DNA of 64,000 nt from Micromussa lordhowensis (lineage: Eukaryota > Cnidaria > Anthozoa > Scleractinia > Lobophylliidae), in assembly GCA_964020085.1 (NCBI GenBank), contig OZ026603.1:29097952-29161951 (forward strand), read 5' to 3'. Shown one piece after another: positions 1 through 8,948 of this stretch. The notes under the pieces are model-generated. The model saw only the letters and a list, made by a program, of their open reading frames with translations. It did not search any database and was not told the DNA's origin. Made by a program: the position numbers and the translations under genes. Every line of letters begins with the position of its first letter. Positions within the stretch are counted from its first letter, which is position 1.

Positions 1-814
1 CAGTTTTGCAGTTTTCCTTTCCCAAGGGGGAAAAATCCAACTCACAGAAATAAGCCCACAAATGTACGTTCTGCTATGAATTATACACGACGATAAACAG
101 CAACCACATCTTTATTGACATTCACTAGCCCTTTTAGTTTTATAACAGAGCTCGAGCTTTTGTGCTAGCTGACAACAGAAATGTGTACTTTGTCTATGCA
201 AATCTTATATTAGCAAGCAATCAATATTGCAAAAGTATTACGAATAAAAGTAAGGTCAAATAAAGTGTGAGTGGAGTGGATCCTTCGCTACCAGGAAATG
301 TTGACGACCTTTCTTTCCTGCAAGCCAAGGAGTGTTTTCAGTGCGCCATTTCGTGTTTTAAACACGCCCTCACAATTCGATTAGTCAATAAATAAATAAA
401 TAATAAATAAATAAATAAATAATCCCAAGTCAAATATAGAAATCGAGAGCGAATAATCTAATTGCTTAAATAGTGGAATTCTGACTAAATTTCTTTCAAA
501 TAAAGATTTCAAATATTTCTTCACATATTTCAGTTATAGAAAAATCACGCGCAAATCAAATGCGTCATTTTAAACTTCATTAGTTTACTGTTTAATTTTG
601 GGGGTTTAAAGTAGCATTGCGGCCAATTTCCCTTCTTAAAGGCCCATTTTCATCCGAGATCCTTTGCAGTCGTTTGTTTTTGTTTTGGAATCGCGCCATT
701 GTTAAATGGCGAACTCTGATTGGCGGACTATTAGAATCCCGTCGCCCGGTCTTTTCCAAACAAGATTCATCACGACGTGCGAGGAAAGTACGGAGTTCTT
801 TCTTTTTAGTAATT
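1..814. other. AT-rich non-coding start of window
   Basis: I see no supportable gene here. There is an AATA-type microsatellite near 386-421. The last part (about 635-700) contains a stretch matching, in reverse orientation, the sequence near 25970-26010 upstream of another host gene (shared words around cccattttca and cgagatcctttgc), so it is either a dispersed repeat or a repeated promoter-like block. It lies just upstream of the first gene and may hold its promoter. Confidence 0.5.
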
Positions 815-2354
815 ATGGAAACAGACGAATCTAATGATTTGCAAGTACATGTGGAATTCAACGCCTATGGATCAAGAATCTATGCGGGGAGCGAAGAAGA
901 AGAAGAAGAAGAAGAAGAAGAAGAAGAAGAAGAAGAAGAAGAAGAAGAAGAAGAAGAAGAAGAAGAAGAAGAAGAAGAAGAAGAGGAGATTGCGGAACAT
1001 GAAGAGGTAGGTGACAGATTGGTATTTTAAAAAGCCACATGCAACCATTTGACGTTGATTCAAATTGTGCTTCAAATTTGTTCCCTTGGTGTAAAAATTT
1101 TCTTTTCGCTTGTTGTTGCAGGTGATATGTAACTGTAAAGGTGCCTGTGCCCGAAAGAAAGGTCCGGGTTTCTGTATGTTAAAGCGGCGAACAAGAATTT
1201 CTCGACTCGGTGCAGATGTCCTCATTCGAAATGCAAAAACAAGGTAAGTGAGAATCATTGCTCACAGTCTTTGTTAAGTTCATTTATCTTAGAGAAATTC
1301 AAGCCTTATCAAGATCAACATTGCGATGTGTTTTCCCTAGGCACGTGAGAATACCCAAGAAAACGGACAAGAAGCCATTGATCCCGATGGAGAAGTACAG
1401 CTTGCAAGAGAAGTTCAATCATCTGCGACTCAAATCGAGGTGTGTACAAGCGTATAAAATCCATTTTACAAATTGCAGAAGAAACATGTTGTAATGAGTC
1501 TACATGGAATAACTTACCCAAAGAAAGTGGTAACTCATATTAATGAAACGTCTTCTAACTTTTGACATGCTATCCATGCACAATAATTATTGACAACACA
1601 GTTTGCCATACATACCACAAGGCTTATTACTAAAAGCCAGGCTGGGAGAAATGTCAATTTATCTAAGAACACACTATGTACTCTCGCCAGCTGGACACCT
1701 CAATAACGAGATAGCATTTCAGTCACAAACTGTTCCGATGTACTGAACAGTTTTGAAAACTATAACATATATGACGTGTACATGTAAAGGTATTTTGGTA
1801 CAATTGCTGGAAACAAGAAAACAGATTGATGTTTTATAATTTCTTTTTTTTACTGACAGGAATTTCTTGCCCCTCTTCAAAGAGAAGACATGGCTTACCT
1901 TCTGAGAAATGTTTTGGCTATGGGGAGAGGAAGCTTAGACTTTGCCAAGAATCTTCTTCAAGAAAAGAATGCTCCTCCGCCTCCTCCTCCAAGTCCCGGT
2001 GACACTTCTCCCGAGTGGTGCAAATGCAATGTGAGTCGGCCAATGCCGAATGAAATCGAAAATGTTTGCTGTAAGAGGGTGGCCTGTATTACAAGACTTC
2101 GGGCGTTGAACAATATTTGCCTAGACAGGGACATCCTCGAGGTTTGCATCAAGGCTCGATGCGACATCCGGGCTGATGAATTCAATTTCTCCATGGAGAG
2201 TTTCAGGAAAGCTGCCTACAGACAGTTTGTTCTGTGGAGGTTTGGCAAACTCGGCCGGGGCAATAGGAGGGTAGTGCTCTCGTGTGTAGTATTGTCAGTA
2301 AGAAGAATGTATCCCTCAGCAGATGGTCAATACATGGGATACAGAAACAGCTAA
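815..2354 (+). pseudogene. P2X7 C-terminal-domain-like gene with poly-Glu tract, frameshifted in exon 2
   Basis: Four exons fit: 815-1006, 1122-1243, 1341-1439 and 1860-2354. All junctions have GT-AG signals, and exons 1, 3 and 4 join in phase 0. Exon 1 encodes an acidic start and about 31 consecutive Glu. Exon 2 encodes a Cys-rich CxC-type motif (CNCKGAC at its start, RCRCPHSKC near its end). Exon 4 resembles the intracellular C-terminal domain of P2X7 receptors, which is also found alone in many invertebrate proteins: conserved words are EWCKC, ICLDRD, FRKAAYRQFVLWR and GKLGRGNRR. Exon 2 is 122 nt, so its first half and last half are in different frames; a one-base loss near 1172-1185 is the simplest reading. 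The start at 815 is preferred over an in-frame ATG at 617, whose sequence looks promoter-like. This is either a recent pseudogene, a polymorphic allele or an assembly error; the domain itself is intact. No membrane segments are seen, so it is not a full receptor. Confidence 0.6.
893..985 (+). repeat. (GAA)n trinucleotide repeat coding poly-Glu
   Basis: About 31 GAA units, ending in gaggag. It lies in frame within exon 1 of the P2X7-like gene and would encode a long acidic tract. Length is probably polymorphic. Confidence 0.95.
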
Positions 2355-2508
2355 ATAGTTCTATGAAAATAAGTACTCCCATATTTGTTTTTCACTTTCA
2401 TGACTTTCATTGACATTTGTATTTTGTATTGTGAACAGTATATTCTATGCTTGATAAAAAGCAAGATTACCAAGATTACCAATATATGCATTTGTTTTAA
2501 CAAATAAA

Positions 2509-2541
2509 GCCTAAGCCGTGTATTAAACTGTGATAAAACAC
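2509..2541. repeat. Left arm of an older inverted-repeat element split by the Polinton
   Basis: This 33-bp arm matches, inverted and with two mismatches, 22650-22682 on the far side of the Polinton. With the Polinton and one target duplication removed, the two arms would flank about 100 bp, which is the size of a MITE-like hairpin element. The Polinton therefore inserted into a pre-existing small repeat. The left arm begins just after an aataaa hexamer that could be the poly(A) signal of the upstream gene. Confidence 0.8.
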
Positions 2542-2609
2542 GACGGGCATTTGAGAACACGAGGGAAATGTAGGAAACACGAGCCGCAGGTGAGTGTTTT
2601 CTACATTTT

Positions 2610-2615
2610 TTCAAC
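2610..2615. repeat. Target site duplication, left copy (TTCAAC)
   Basis: Identical to 22626-22631. Six bases is the usual Maverick target duplication length. Confidence 0.93.
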
Positions 2616-2789
2616 AGTAGTGTTATATTAGGGCACACCAGGACAGTACGCATTTTACACAACTTAGCGTAGTTAACCGTAGTTAGCGTAAGATGCGTAG
2701 TTAGAGTATCGTGAAAACATGAGTTGAGGACATTTTACTCATTTTACACTAACTCAGCGTAGTTAGCGTAGTTAGCGTAAGATGCGTAG
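2616..2789 (+). repeat. Left terminal inverted repeat, 174 bp
   Basis: Exact inverted match to 22452-22625. Inside are several copies of gtagttagcgta and of taagatgcgtag, so the end has its own short-period structure. Ends of this kind serve as integrase substrates and as protein-primed replication origins in related elements. Confidence 0.96.
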
Positions 2790-3370
2790 GTTGTGTAGAA
2801 TATATGTCAAAAAACAACAAAACTGGTGGCCACCAGACCTCTCAGGAGAGACTCTTTAACATTTTTGTGCACAACCCACCCGCCTCTCCTGAGAGGTTTT
2901 TTTAATTTTCCCACCTCCACACCGGTTCCTTGGAACCACTAGCAGACTCACCACGTGAGCCAAGTTTTTTTTTTTTGCCCTCCTGCTTGGGGTTGAACCA
3001 GCACTTCTGACGTATTTTCATACGACTATAGCTCTACTCAACAACCTTGCCGCCATCTTCAGGCAATTCATTTTTACTATTTATTTATTATTTATCAGCC
3101 CTCGGAAAGAGGCAGGGGTTTTTCCCTTTCCGAGGGGGTGTGTATGGGTATAGAGAGGACAGCCCCTGCTTTTTCTGACCAAACTATACCCATACACAAC
3201 CGAATTACTGTATCATGTCTCCAACTCTTTTATATCACACGTTTTGAGTTTCCTAACACTTGTGGTGCAAACTCCAATGTCCCACTCACGCAATGTCCCG
3301 CTCACGCATGCGCGATGTAGCATAACCGTATCATTAATATTCAAAACACGTTTCATAACACCCACGCATA
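2790..3370. other. Non-coding left arm of the Polinton, rich in hairpins, with a tRNA-like remnant
   Basis: No convincing ORF. Three inverted repeats are visible: acctctcaggagag near 2836 against ctctcctgagaggt near 2885; a hairpin built on ctcggaaag and ctttccgag (about 3101-3137); and tgtatgggtatag near 3141 against ctatacccataca near 3184. On the minus strand about 2978-3062 reads like a degraded tRNA-derived sequence: a B-box-like GGTTCAACCCC, an A-box-like segment ending GAGTAGAGC, then a run of A. It may be a SINE fragment captured by the element. Confidence 0.5.
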
Positions 3371-3850
3371 CTAGCGTGTCTCATCATACATCTTTAAATA
3401 TTTATCAATAATTGGGCTATTATCAATCACGAAATTGTCAACGTTTGTCATTTGATTAATTAAACTTTCTCGGTTAAGATCACCTGAGCGCATCGCTTCT
3501 CGAATCATTGTTAACAAATGCTGGTAACTTTGATAGGCATAGGTACAATTTTGAATTTTTAAGTCTAAACCTTTATGTTCCATATATCCTTTAACTAATA
3601 ATGCCACTGTACTAATCGCTATTAGACTGATACCACCAGTAGCAATAGCACTAGCAATTCCACCTGAAGCGGTCAGAATAGAGAGTGAATTACCAATGAA
3701 TTTGAGCAATTTGAATCGTTTGTAAGCCCTTTTGAAGGCCCAACATTTCCTATGATAGCTTAGATAATAAGACTTAAGTTCGTCTACTTCATCAGTCGAT
3801 AATTTGTCTGAAATATGATTCCAATCGAAAATATTCTTTTTAGCCACCAT
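3371..3850 (-). CDS. Small two-TM membrane protein (SLATT-like architecture)
   Basis: 159 aa. Residues 1-50 are charged and helical with a basic stretch (KCWAFKRAYKRFKLLK). Two hydrophobic segments follow at about 51-71 and 73-88, separated by a short Gly-Gly turn, and then a long polar helix with Tyr and His. This order (basic helix, tight TM hairpin, soluble helix) resembles SLATT-domain proteins, which in bacteria are predicted pore-forming effectors; the link here is my inference from layout only. It could equally be a viral membrane-active or viroporin-like protein. The start has the element's fused signal (tataATG). It is the last gene of the leftward block, beside the left arm. Confidence 0.7.
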   Translation of the reverse strand: MVAKKNIFDWNHISDKLSTDEVDELKSYYLSYHRKCWAFKRAYKRFKLLKFIGNSLSILTASGGIASAIATGGISLIAISTVALLVKGYMEHKGLDLKIQNCTYAYQSYQHLLTMIREAMRSGDLNRESLINQMTNVDNFVIDNSPIIDKYLKMYDETR

Positions 3851-3868
3851 TATATTATTTTATTATAT

Positions 3869-4129
3869 TTATAAATTAAAAACAATTTGATCACTATCAT
3901 AGCCCATTTGGATTAATTCATCATATATTTTTTCAGTTTGATCACCTTGTAGGTTTACAGTTTGGTCTCTAATAAAACCGTTACATGCTAACTTTTTCTT
4001 CCAATCTTTTAAATTAAAACCTTCAAACTTTTCAAAAGATGTGATTGATTTTTTTCCCCTCTTTTCGAGAGAAATTTTAATAAACTTTCTACTTTCATCT
4101 ATCAAAGAAGATAAACTTTTGATATCCAT
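3869..4129 (-). CDS. Small hypothetical protein of the Polinton leftward block
   Basis: 86 aa, about 20% Lys/Arg, mixed helical pattern, no recognised domain, no Cys pairs and no membrane segment. Support for reality: its start follows the element's signal (atagATG), it is on the same strand as its neighbours, and only 18 bp separate it from the next gene. The C-terminus (DELIQMGYDSDQIVFNL) looks amphipathic. Function unknown. Confidence 0.6.
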   Translation of the reverse strand: MDIKSLSSLIDESRKFIKISLEKRGKKSITSFEKFEGFNLKDWKKKLACNGFIRDQTVNLQGDQTEKIYDELIQMGYDSDQIVFNL

Positions 4130-4210
4130 CTATTCTTTGGATAAGATAAATTTTTCTAAAATGCGTGAGTTGTATTGTCTAGATGAAACGCGTTTCCGGG
4201 AACCCCCTAA

Positions 4211-4300
4211 ACTCCCACGCAGTGTCTTATGCCATAAGACAATTTCTTTGTTTTGACTCCCACGCAGTGTCTTATGGCATAAGACAATTTCTTTGTTTGG
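4211..4300. repeat. Two tandem 45-bp units, each with a perfect-type palindrome
   Basis: Units 4211-4255 and 4256-4300 each contain gtcttatgccataagac or its one-base variant gtcttatggcataagac, flanked by cacgcagt and aatttctttg. They lie in the 198-bp gap between the fibre genes and the two small leftward genes. They could form RNA hairpins and act as a terminator or processing site between the two gene groups, or bind a dimeric protein. Confidence 0.8.
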
Positions 4301-4327
4301 ACTCCTAATATTTTATGCATTCACGCT

Positions 4328-5077
4328 TCACGGTTGAATGTCAATTTCGATCAATAAGTTTACCATCGCGTGTGTTACGGCCGAATTTGATGTTTTGCTA
4401 CGAAAATTGATCGTGTCACCGGCTCGTATCGTAATCGGATCGCTGAAAATAGTCATCTTTGACCATTCATCCGCAGGTTTGATAATTTTTAAATCTTTAT
4501 CAGCACCATTGTGTACTAAGCCGACGATCACTTCAGATGCTTGCCTATTACCCGCGCAAGCACAAATGCTTCCACGAACTATTTTACCGTCTACAGGACT
4601 AGGCCAACCATATTGCTTATTTTTATCACATCCATTGCCAAAACTCCATTGGAGTGTACTTTTAATCAGTGGTCCATTCTCTTCTGCATAGACGGTGATG
4701 AACGGGTGGACAGAGGTATTTGTACTTTGCGTCTTAGTCTCTAAATCATTGTAATCGACTTTGCTTTTTAATGCATCATTGAATTCGATTGCTAAAGTTC
4801 CTAAATCAGTAATCAAAGCGTAATCCTTTAAAGCTGATGAGTTAGTCTTTTTAGCTAGTTCATTGTTAACGTATGTGGTTGCTGCTTTTGTCTTTAATAA
4901 ATCAGATACGAAACGTTTAGTGGTTGCGTCGTGATCATCCATGGGAGCGGAAATGTTAGTTAATCTCTTGTTTTGTAAATGGAAATGATTGTCTGGAGTT
5001 AATTTTAAGCCTATTCTTTTTTTAACCTTTCCTCCTTTTTCACTTTTAGAAGTGAGAGTACCGTTTGTGAAACCCAT
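4328..5077 (-). CDS. Short tail-fibre-like protein (second fibre)
   Basis: 249 aa. The N-terminus (MGFTNGTLTS, then a KGGK stretch) parallels that of the next gene (MGFSNGQLES). Residues about 33-60 hold one fibre-type repeat (NKRLTNISAPMDDHDATTKRF). Then come about 60 residues of likely coiled-coil or shaft and a C-terminal globular domain from about 115 with three Cys and a beta-rich pattern, probably the receptor-binding knob. The shared N-terminus probably anchors both fibres to the same capsid site. The start has the signal aatatATG. It lies 9 bp downstream of the long fibre gene on the same strand, so the two look co-expressed. The call rests on repeat pattern and paralogy, not on a catalytic motif. 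Confidence 0.78.
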   Translation of the reverse strand: MGFTNGTLTSKSEKGGKVKKRIGLKLTPDNHFHLQNKRLTNISAPMDDHDATTKRFVSDLLKTKAATTYVNNELAKKTNSSALKDYALITDLGTLAIEFNDALKSKVDYNDLETKTQSTNTSVHPFITVYAEENGPLIKSTLQWSFGNGCDKNKQYGWPSPVDGKIVRGSICACAGNRQASEVIVGLVHNGADKDLKIIKPADEWSKMTIFSDPITIRAGDTINFRSKTSNSAVTHAMVNLLIEIDIQP

Positions 5078-5086
5078 ATATTACTA

Positions 5087-7822
5087 TCATGTAGATTTTA
5101 TTTTTTTTATTTGATCAAGAATAAATTTTGTAAGGGTAGATTCTAATTCATTCAATTGTTTTACATTGACTGCATCACCGTCTTCAAAACCATCAAGTAA
5201 TCCTTTTATTTGTCGATTACCCATATTAATAGGTGCTTCATAATAGACGATTTTATCTCTGATGTAATAGAATCTATCCCAAATTCGTGAATCAACGTCA
5301 TTCTGATGACCACTTACACCATAAACAACTACAAAGATGTCTGTTTCTACATCATAAGTCGCACCACTCCTGTACTTTAAAGTTAAATCAATATCTAAAT
5401 CAATAATCCCAATGTTTCCATATTTATGAAAATTGATAATTGTTCTACTGTGATCGGAAAAAGTATTTGTATTATTACGTGAAACATTTAATGTTTCGGA
5501 TACTGCGTCGACAACCACTTCGTTTCGATCTACTAGATTACCATAATACATTTCAAAAGCTAATGTATACTCACCTAAATCTAACGATTTTAAATCAATA
5601 GTTAATCGGGTGCTATAATAACTGATAGCAGAGTCATACTTAATTTTAAATTGATAAGTAGCTTTGTTGATATCATAGTAATCTTTGTCGACTTTTCTTA
5701 CTTTGGTAATATCATCATCATCTTCTTTAAATAAATCATCATCCATGACAAAAGAGAATTCATTATCTTGTCGGTTTGCTTTAATATTAAGTGCTTCTGC
5801 TTCACTGACTTTATCTTCTATCAAAGAGTTAATTACAGCGTTATTATCACTAATTGTCTTATTAACATAGTTAACATTGGAAGCGTGAAAGCTATCTGAT
5901 GACTTCGGATCTTTCAAGCGGATAATGCTATGATTACCCATGTCAATGGAGTCTTCCATCGGATCAGGATTTTTTCTATTAAGTGCTGCTGCAGCGACAT
6001 CATTTATTTCTCTTTTTAGTTGACCTCTCTGTCCGTGAAAATATCTAAAGTTAATAACATCATTTGATTGAGCATTTTGTGCCGCTTGACTTGAGTCATC
6101 TTCAACAAAAGGTTTAATATTTCTAATAGCATTTCCTCCCATATCGAGATTTCCTTGCATCCCTCGATCCCCAGTAAGGGGCAGATATGTGGAATTTGCT
6201 CCTCCAACAGTTAGGGCTGCATCATCTACAGAACTACTCCTTATTCCAGTGATAGCATTATCACCCATTTGGAGACTACCAGTCATAGCGCGTGAACCAT
6301 CCAATTTTAGTACATCTGTAGGTAGCTTACTTATTTCTGCTTGGACAAATGCCTTGGAGACTAAATCATTAGTATCAAAAGTATTGACACCATATGGCTC
6401 AGTATTTTTTATCCGTTTACCTTTTAAGTCATAGTCATCACCTTTTAATTTTAAAAAGTTTTCATTGACATAAAGTTTATTAACAGCCATTTTAGAATCT
6501 TTTACATAATTAGGGTAATCACTGATTGGGACATCATCTCCAGTCACTAAATCTGTTATTTTTTTGTCATTCATGTTGAGATCTCCCGTCATAGATACAG
6601 ATCCGTCTACTTTAAGATAAAGACTTAAATCAGACTGTGGTATGGAAGCAATTTGACTTTCTAAATAAGTCTTTGTCACAGGTTGCTGCGGCCCAGTTGG
6701 AATAGGTAAGCTAAAAATCCTATTTCCATTCATAGAAAGATTACCAGTCATGTTTTGGCTTCCGTTTAGGAGTAATACTTCTGACCTATCTGCTTTTCTA
6801 GAAGATAAATCATTAATAGCAATATCCTGTTTAGCGTCTTCATCGTCAACATATTCTTTATTGACAGCGTCTTTAGAGTCAGTAGGTTTACCAAGATTGA
6901 TTATCTTTTCATTATTCATATTGATCGGTTCAAAATTCAAAATTGTTCCTGAGGAATCAGTACTTTTAACATTAAATAATCTATGATCAAAACTAGTCCT
7001 TTGTATTCCTATGACACATCTACTAAAAAATAGAAATTTAAAATTAGAGTTACTGGAACCATAATATCGAAATTGTAAACGGATGTTCACATATCTTTTA
7101 GAACTATTAAATATTATGTAAGCTTTTGCGTAATTACTAAACCAATCATGACTAAAATCAATTATGTTTGCATTACCAGTGACATTTGTAACTAATAGCC
7201 TATCTGAATCACCATCTGTAACTATATTTGTTCCATCATATCCAAATATTTCAAAAACGATAGAATAATTAGGATCTATTTCTAAATTGTTCACTAGTCG
7301 AACAGTAGAATAAGCATAACCAGATTGCGCTCCTTCTCGAGGCGCTTCTAATAGTTCAAAATGATCAGTGTGCCCAGGAATAGGTATAGAGCCTTTAGTA
7401 CATTCTGCTTTATCACCAAAATCTTTATAAAAAGTAAAACTACTTTGCAAATGATAATTTGTCCTATGATCTGTTGTCATCTCCTTTAATTGTTTTAGAG
7501 GTACAGCATCATTATCATTAGTAGCATCTTCTAAATCACTAATCTTATGATTATTCATATTTAAATGACCAGTCATTGAAGTTGTTCCATCTCTTTTCAG
7601 ATAAGGTGACAAATCAATAGCTGGTAGGTTATTATCTACATACTCTTTTGTTGCTGCATCATTTTTATCGATAGGAGCAGCTACTTCAGTTAAACGCTTA
7701 CTATCAATATCAAAATTACCATCATCAGTTAGACTAAATCCAATTCCAGGTAAACCAGGATCACCTTTTTCACCTCTACCACTTGTTGATGATGATTCAA
7801 GTTGCCCATTACTAAAACCCAT
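5087..7822 (-). CDS. Long tail-fibre-like protein with collagen-like start
   Basis: 911 aa. After the anchor-like start comes a short collagen-like stretch (GEKGDPGLPGIGF, about 17-29). Eight or nine repeats follow of the form M-x-G-x-L-x-M-x-x-x-x-I-x-x-L with a trailing DAVxKxYV, for example MTGHLNMNNHKISDL and MTGDLNMNDKKITDL. This repeat is known from phage tail fibres and from fibre-like proteins of eukaryotic DNA viruses. Two non-repeat insertions, about 120-290 and 700-870, are rich in beta-type sequence and could be carbohydrate- or receptor-binding domains. Likely role: host-cell attachment from capsid vertices. Start signal tatatATG. It is the largest leftward gene and shows no breaks, consistent with recent selection. 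Confidence 0.85.
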   Translation of the reverse strand: MGFSNGQLESSSTSGRGEKGDPGLPGIGFSLTDDGNFDIDSKRLTEVAAPIDKNDAATKEYVDNNLPAIDLSPYLKRDGTTSMTGHLNMNNHKISDLEDATNDNDAVPLKQLKEMTTDHRTNYHLQSSFTFYKDFGDKAECTKGSIPIPGHTDHFELLEAPREGAQSGYAYSTVRLVNNLEIDPNYSIVFEIFGYDGTNIVTDGDSDRLLVTNVTGNANIIDFSHDWFSNYAKAYIIFNSSKRYVNIRLQFRYYGSSNSNFKFLFFSRCVIGIQRTSFDHRLFNVKSTDSSGTILNFEPINMNNEKIINLGKPTDSKDAVNKEYVDDEDAKQDIAINDLSSRKADRSEVLLLNGSQNMTGNLSMNGNRIFSLPIPTGPQQPVTKTYLESQIASIPQSDLSLYLKVDGSVSMTGDLNMNDKKITDLVTGDDVPISDYPNYVKDSKMAVNKLYVNENFLKLKGDDYDLKGKRIKNTEPYGVNTFDTNDLVSKAFVQAEISKLPTDVLKLDGSRAMTGSLQMGDNAITGIRSSSVDDAALTVGGANSTYLPLTGDRGMQGNLDMGGNAIRNIKPFVEDDSSQAAQNAQSNDVINFRYFHGQRGQLKREINDVAAAALNRKNPDPMEDSIDMGNHSIIRLKDPKSSDSFHASNVNYVNKTISDNNAVINSLIEDKVSEAEALNIKANRQDNEFSFVMDDDLFKEDDDDITKVRKVDKDYYDINKATYQFKIKYDSAISYYSTRLTIDLKSLDLGEYTLAFEMYYGNLVDRNEVVVDAVSETLNVSRNNTNTFSDHSRTIINFHKYGNIGIIDLDIDLTLKYRSGATYDVETDIFVVVYGVSGHQNDVDSRIWDRFYYIRDKIVYYEAPINMGNRQIKGLLDGFEDGDAVNVKQLNELESTLTKFILDQIKKIKST

Positions 7823-7878
7823 ATATAATATAATATTCTAAATTAAATTTATTCTCAGTCTATTAAGTAATCCAAACT

Positions 7879-8241
7879 TTACATTTTCCGATGAATATTA
7901 AAATCTTCAGAATCTTCAGATTCTGATGTGTCTCTCAAATAATCGCTATGTAAGCTATAAAGACTTTTAGTTAACGACAATATTCTATCGTCAATAACTT
8001 CGTTGTACTCTTCTTCAATTGATTTTAGTTTTAGTAGCTTGGCACTAATATTTTCATAATAAAAATCCATTTCTGACAAATTAACTATTATTGAATTTGT
8101 TAGTCTCTTACATTCTTCTTTATAATTTACTCTTTCAGTTTCATTACCACTTCTACAGCCACATTCATTGCCATTGTCATTACCATTTCCGTTGTCATTA
8201 CAATTGTCATTACCATTGTCATTACCATTTCCATTATCCAT
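7879..8241 (-). CDS. Small Asn/Gly-rich protein with acidic tail
   Basis: 120 aa from the ATG at 8241. An in-frame longer reading to 8397 overlaps the ATPase gene and is rejected. The start codon follows the ATPase stop by one base (tagGATG), and the sequence before it (aatatatagg) contains the element's TATA-type signal. Residues 2-25 are an Asn-Gly/Asn-Asp repeat. Residues about 40-90 are a predicted helix with heptad-like Leu/Ile spacing. The tail is acidic and Ser-rich (RDTSESEDSEDF). No homologue recognised; it could be a scaffold or packaging accessory. Tight coupling to the ATPase suggests a joint function. Confidence 0.65.
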   Translation of the reverse strand: MDNGNGNDNGNDNCNDNGNGNDNGNECGCRSGNETERVNYKEECKRLTNSIIVNLSEMDFYYENISAKLLKLKSIEEEYNEVIDDRILSLTKSLYSLHSDYLRDTSESEDSEDFNIHRKM

Positions 8242-8242
8242 C

Positions 8243-8878
8243 CTATATATTTTCATTGAAATTTTTTCTGATTGTCTTTTTTGTCTTATCAATGTACGCA
8301 AAACTATAAGGCTCACTAGTCGCACTCTCGAATCGCTTCTTAGGTACATTGACTTCTTTACACATTCTTGCTGTCTCTGCATTACTTGGAGAGTCAAAAA
8401 TACAAAAATGAGAGCAATTCAACCTGATGTCTTTGGGAGTGAGATAATAAGATTGACTTAAATATATGACACTGCAATTTTTATGACGGCCACCAATAAA
8501 ATATTCAATGAGAGGTTTTTGGTTTCGTTCACAAGCAAAGTCATCAAAAATGACTATTTTTTGGTTATCGTGGTCTAGGCTTTCCAGAGGAACGACATCA
8601 CCATTACTCTCTTCTATAACATCATAACCAGCCTCTTCTGAAATGGGTCGAAATGTTTCTAATAGTTGTCTGTACTTCGGTTGCTCAAGATTTTTAGAAA
8701 ACAAGTAAATCTTATCATAGTAGAGTAGATTATAAAGCATATGCATAAGAACGTTAGTTTTACCACAACCGCTTGGTCCACAAATTAACATTCGAAAAGT
8801 GTCTGAAGGCATATAAGGTAGCAGTCTTCGGAAATTGTGGTCATTATTAGAAGCTGAATCATAATTAGGAATTTTCAT
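8243..8878 (-). CDS. Genome-packaging ATPase (A32/FtsK-HerA type)
   Basis: 211 aa. Walker A GPSGCGKT at residues 34-41 and Walker B IVIFDDF at 108-114, with the double Asp typical of this clade. The downstream GGRHKNCSVIYLSQSYY stretch is the sensor-like segment seen in viral packaging ATPases. Known role in the family: it pumps the DNA genome into the preformed capsid. The start has the signal tatagATG. It heads the leftward block and is divergent from the 342-aa gene at 8949, separated by 70 bp of AT-rich DNA. Length fits Polinton ATPases. Intact. Confidence 0.93.
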   Translation of the reverse strand: MKIPNYDSASNNDHNFRRLLPYMPSDTFRMLICGPSGCGKTNVLMHMLYNLLYYDKIYLFSKNLEQPKYRQLLETFRPISEEAGYDVIEESNGDVVPLESLDHDNQKIVIFDDFACERNQKPLIEYFIGGRHKNCSVIYLSQSYYLTPKDIRLNCSHFCIFDSPSNAETARMCKEVNVPKKRFESATSEPYSFAYIDKTKKTIRKNFNENI

Positions 8879-8948
8879 CTATATAATTAATATTTTTTAA
8901 ATAAATGTCGCATATTATTTCACATAATATAAAAAATATAAATATTAT
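8879..8948. promoter_or_regulatory. Divergent promoter spacer between the two gene blocks
   Basis: A 70-bp spacer, almost entirely A and T, between the divergent ATPase (minus) and 342-aa (plus) genes. TATA-type words lie next to both start codons (tatagATG on minus, attatATG on plus). It probably drives the first gene of each block. Confidence 0.6.

Noticed and set aside
617..814. Upstream in-frame ATG for the P2X7-like gene
   Set aside because: The added residues have no family character and the DNA resembles a promoter block shared with another gene.
858..1258. Minus-strand ORFs with poly-Leu and poly-Phe across the GAA repeat
   Set aside because: They are opposite-strand translations of the trinucleotide repeat and of the real exon.
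2978..3062. Functional tRNA on the minus strand in the Polinton left arm
   Set aside because: Only the B box and part of the A box are convincing, and no cloverleaf could be drawn by eye.
6189..6434. Plus-strand ORFs inside the long fibre gene
   Set aside because: They are shadows of the repeat-rich minus-strand gene.
8242..8397. Longer start for the Asn/Gly-rich protein
   Set aside because: It would overlap the ATPase coding region fully; the ATG at 8241 directly follows the ATPase stop and has the AT-rich signal.
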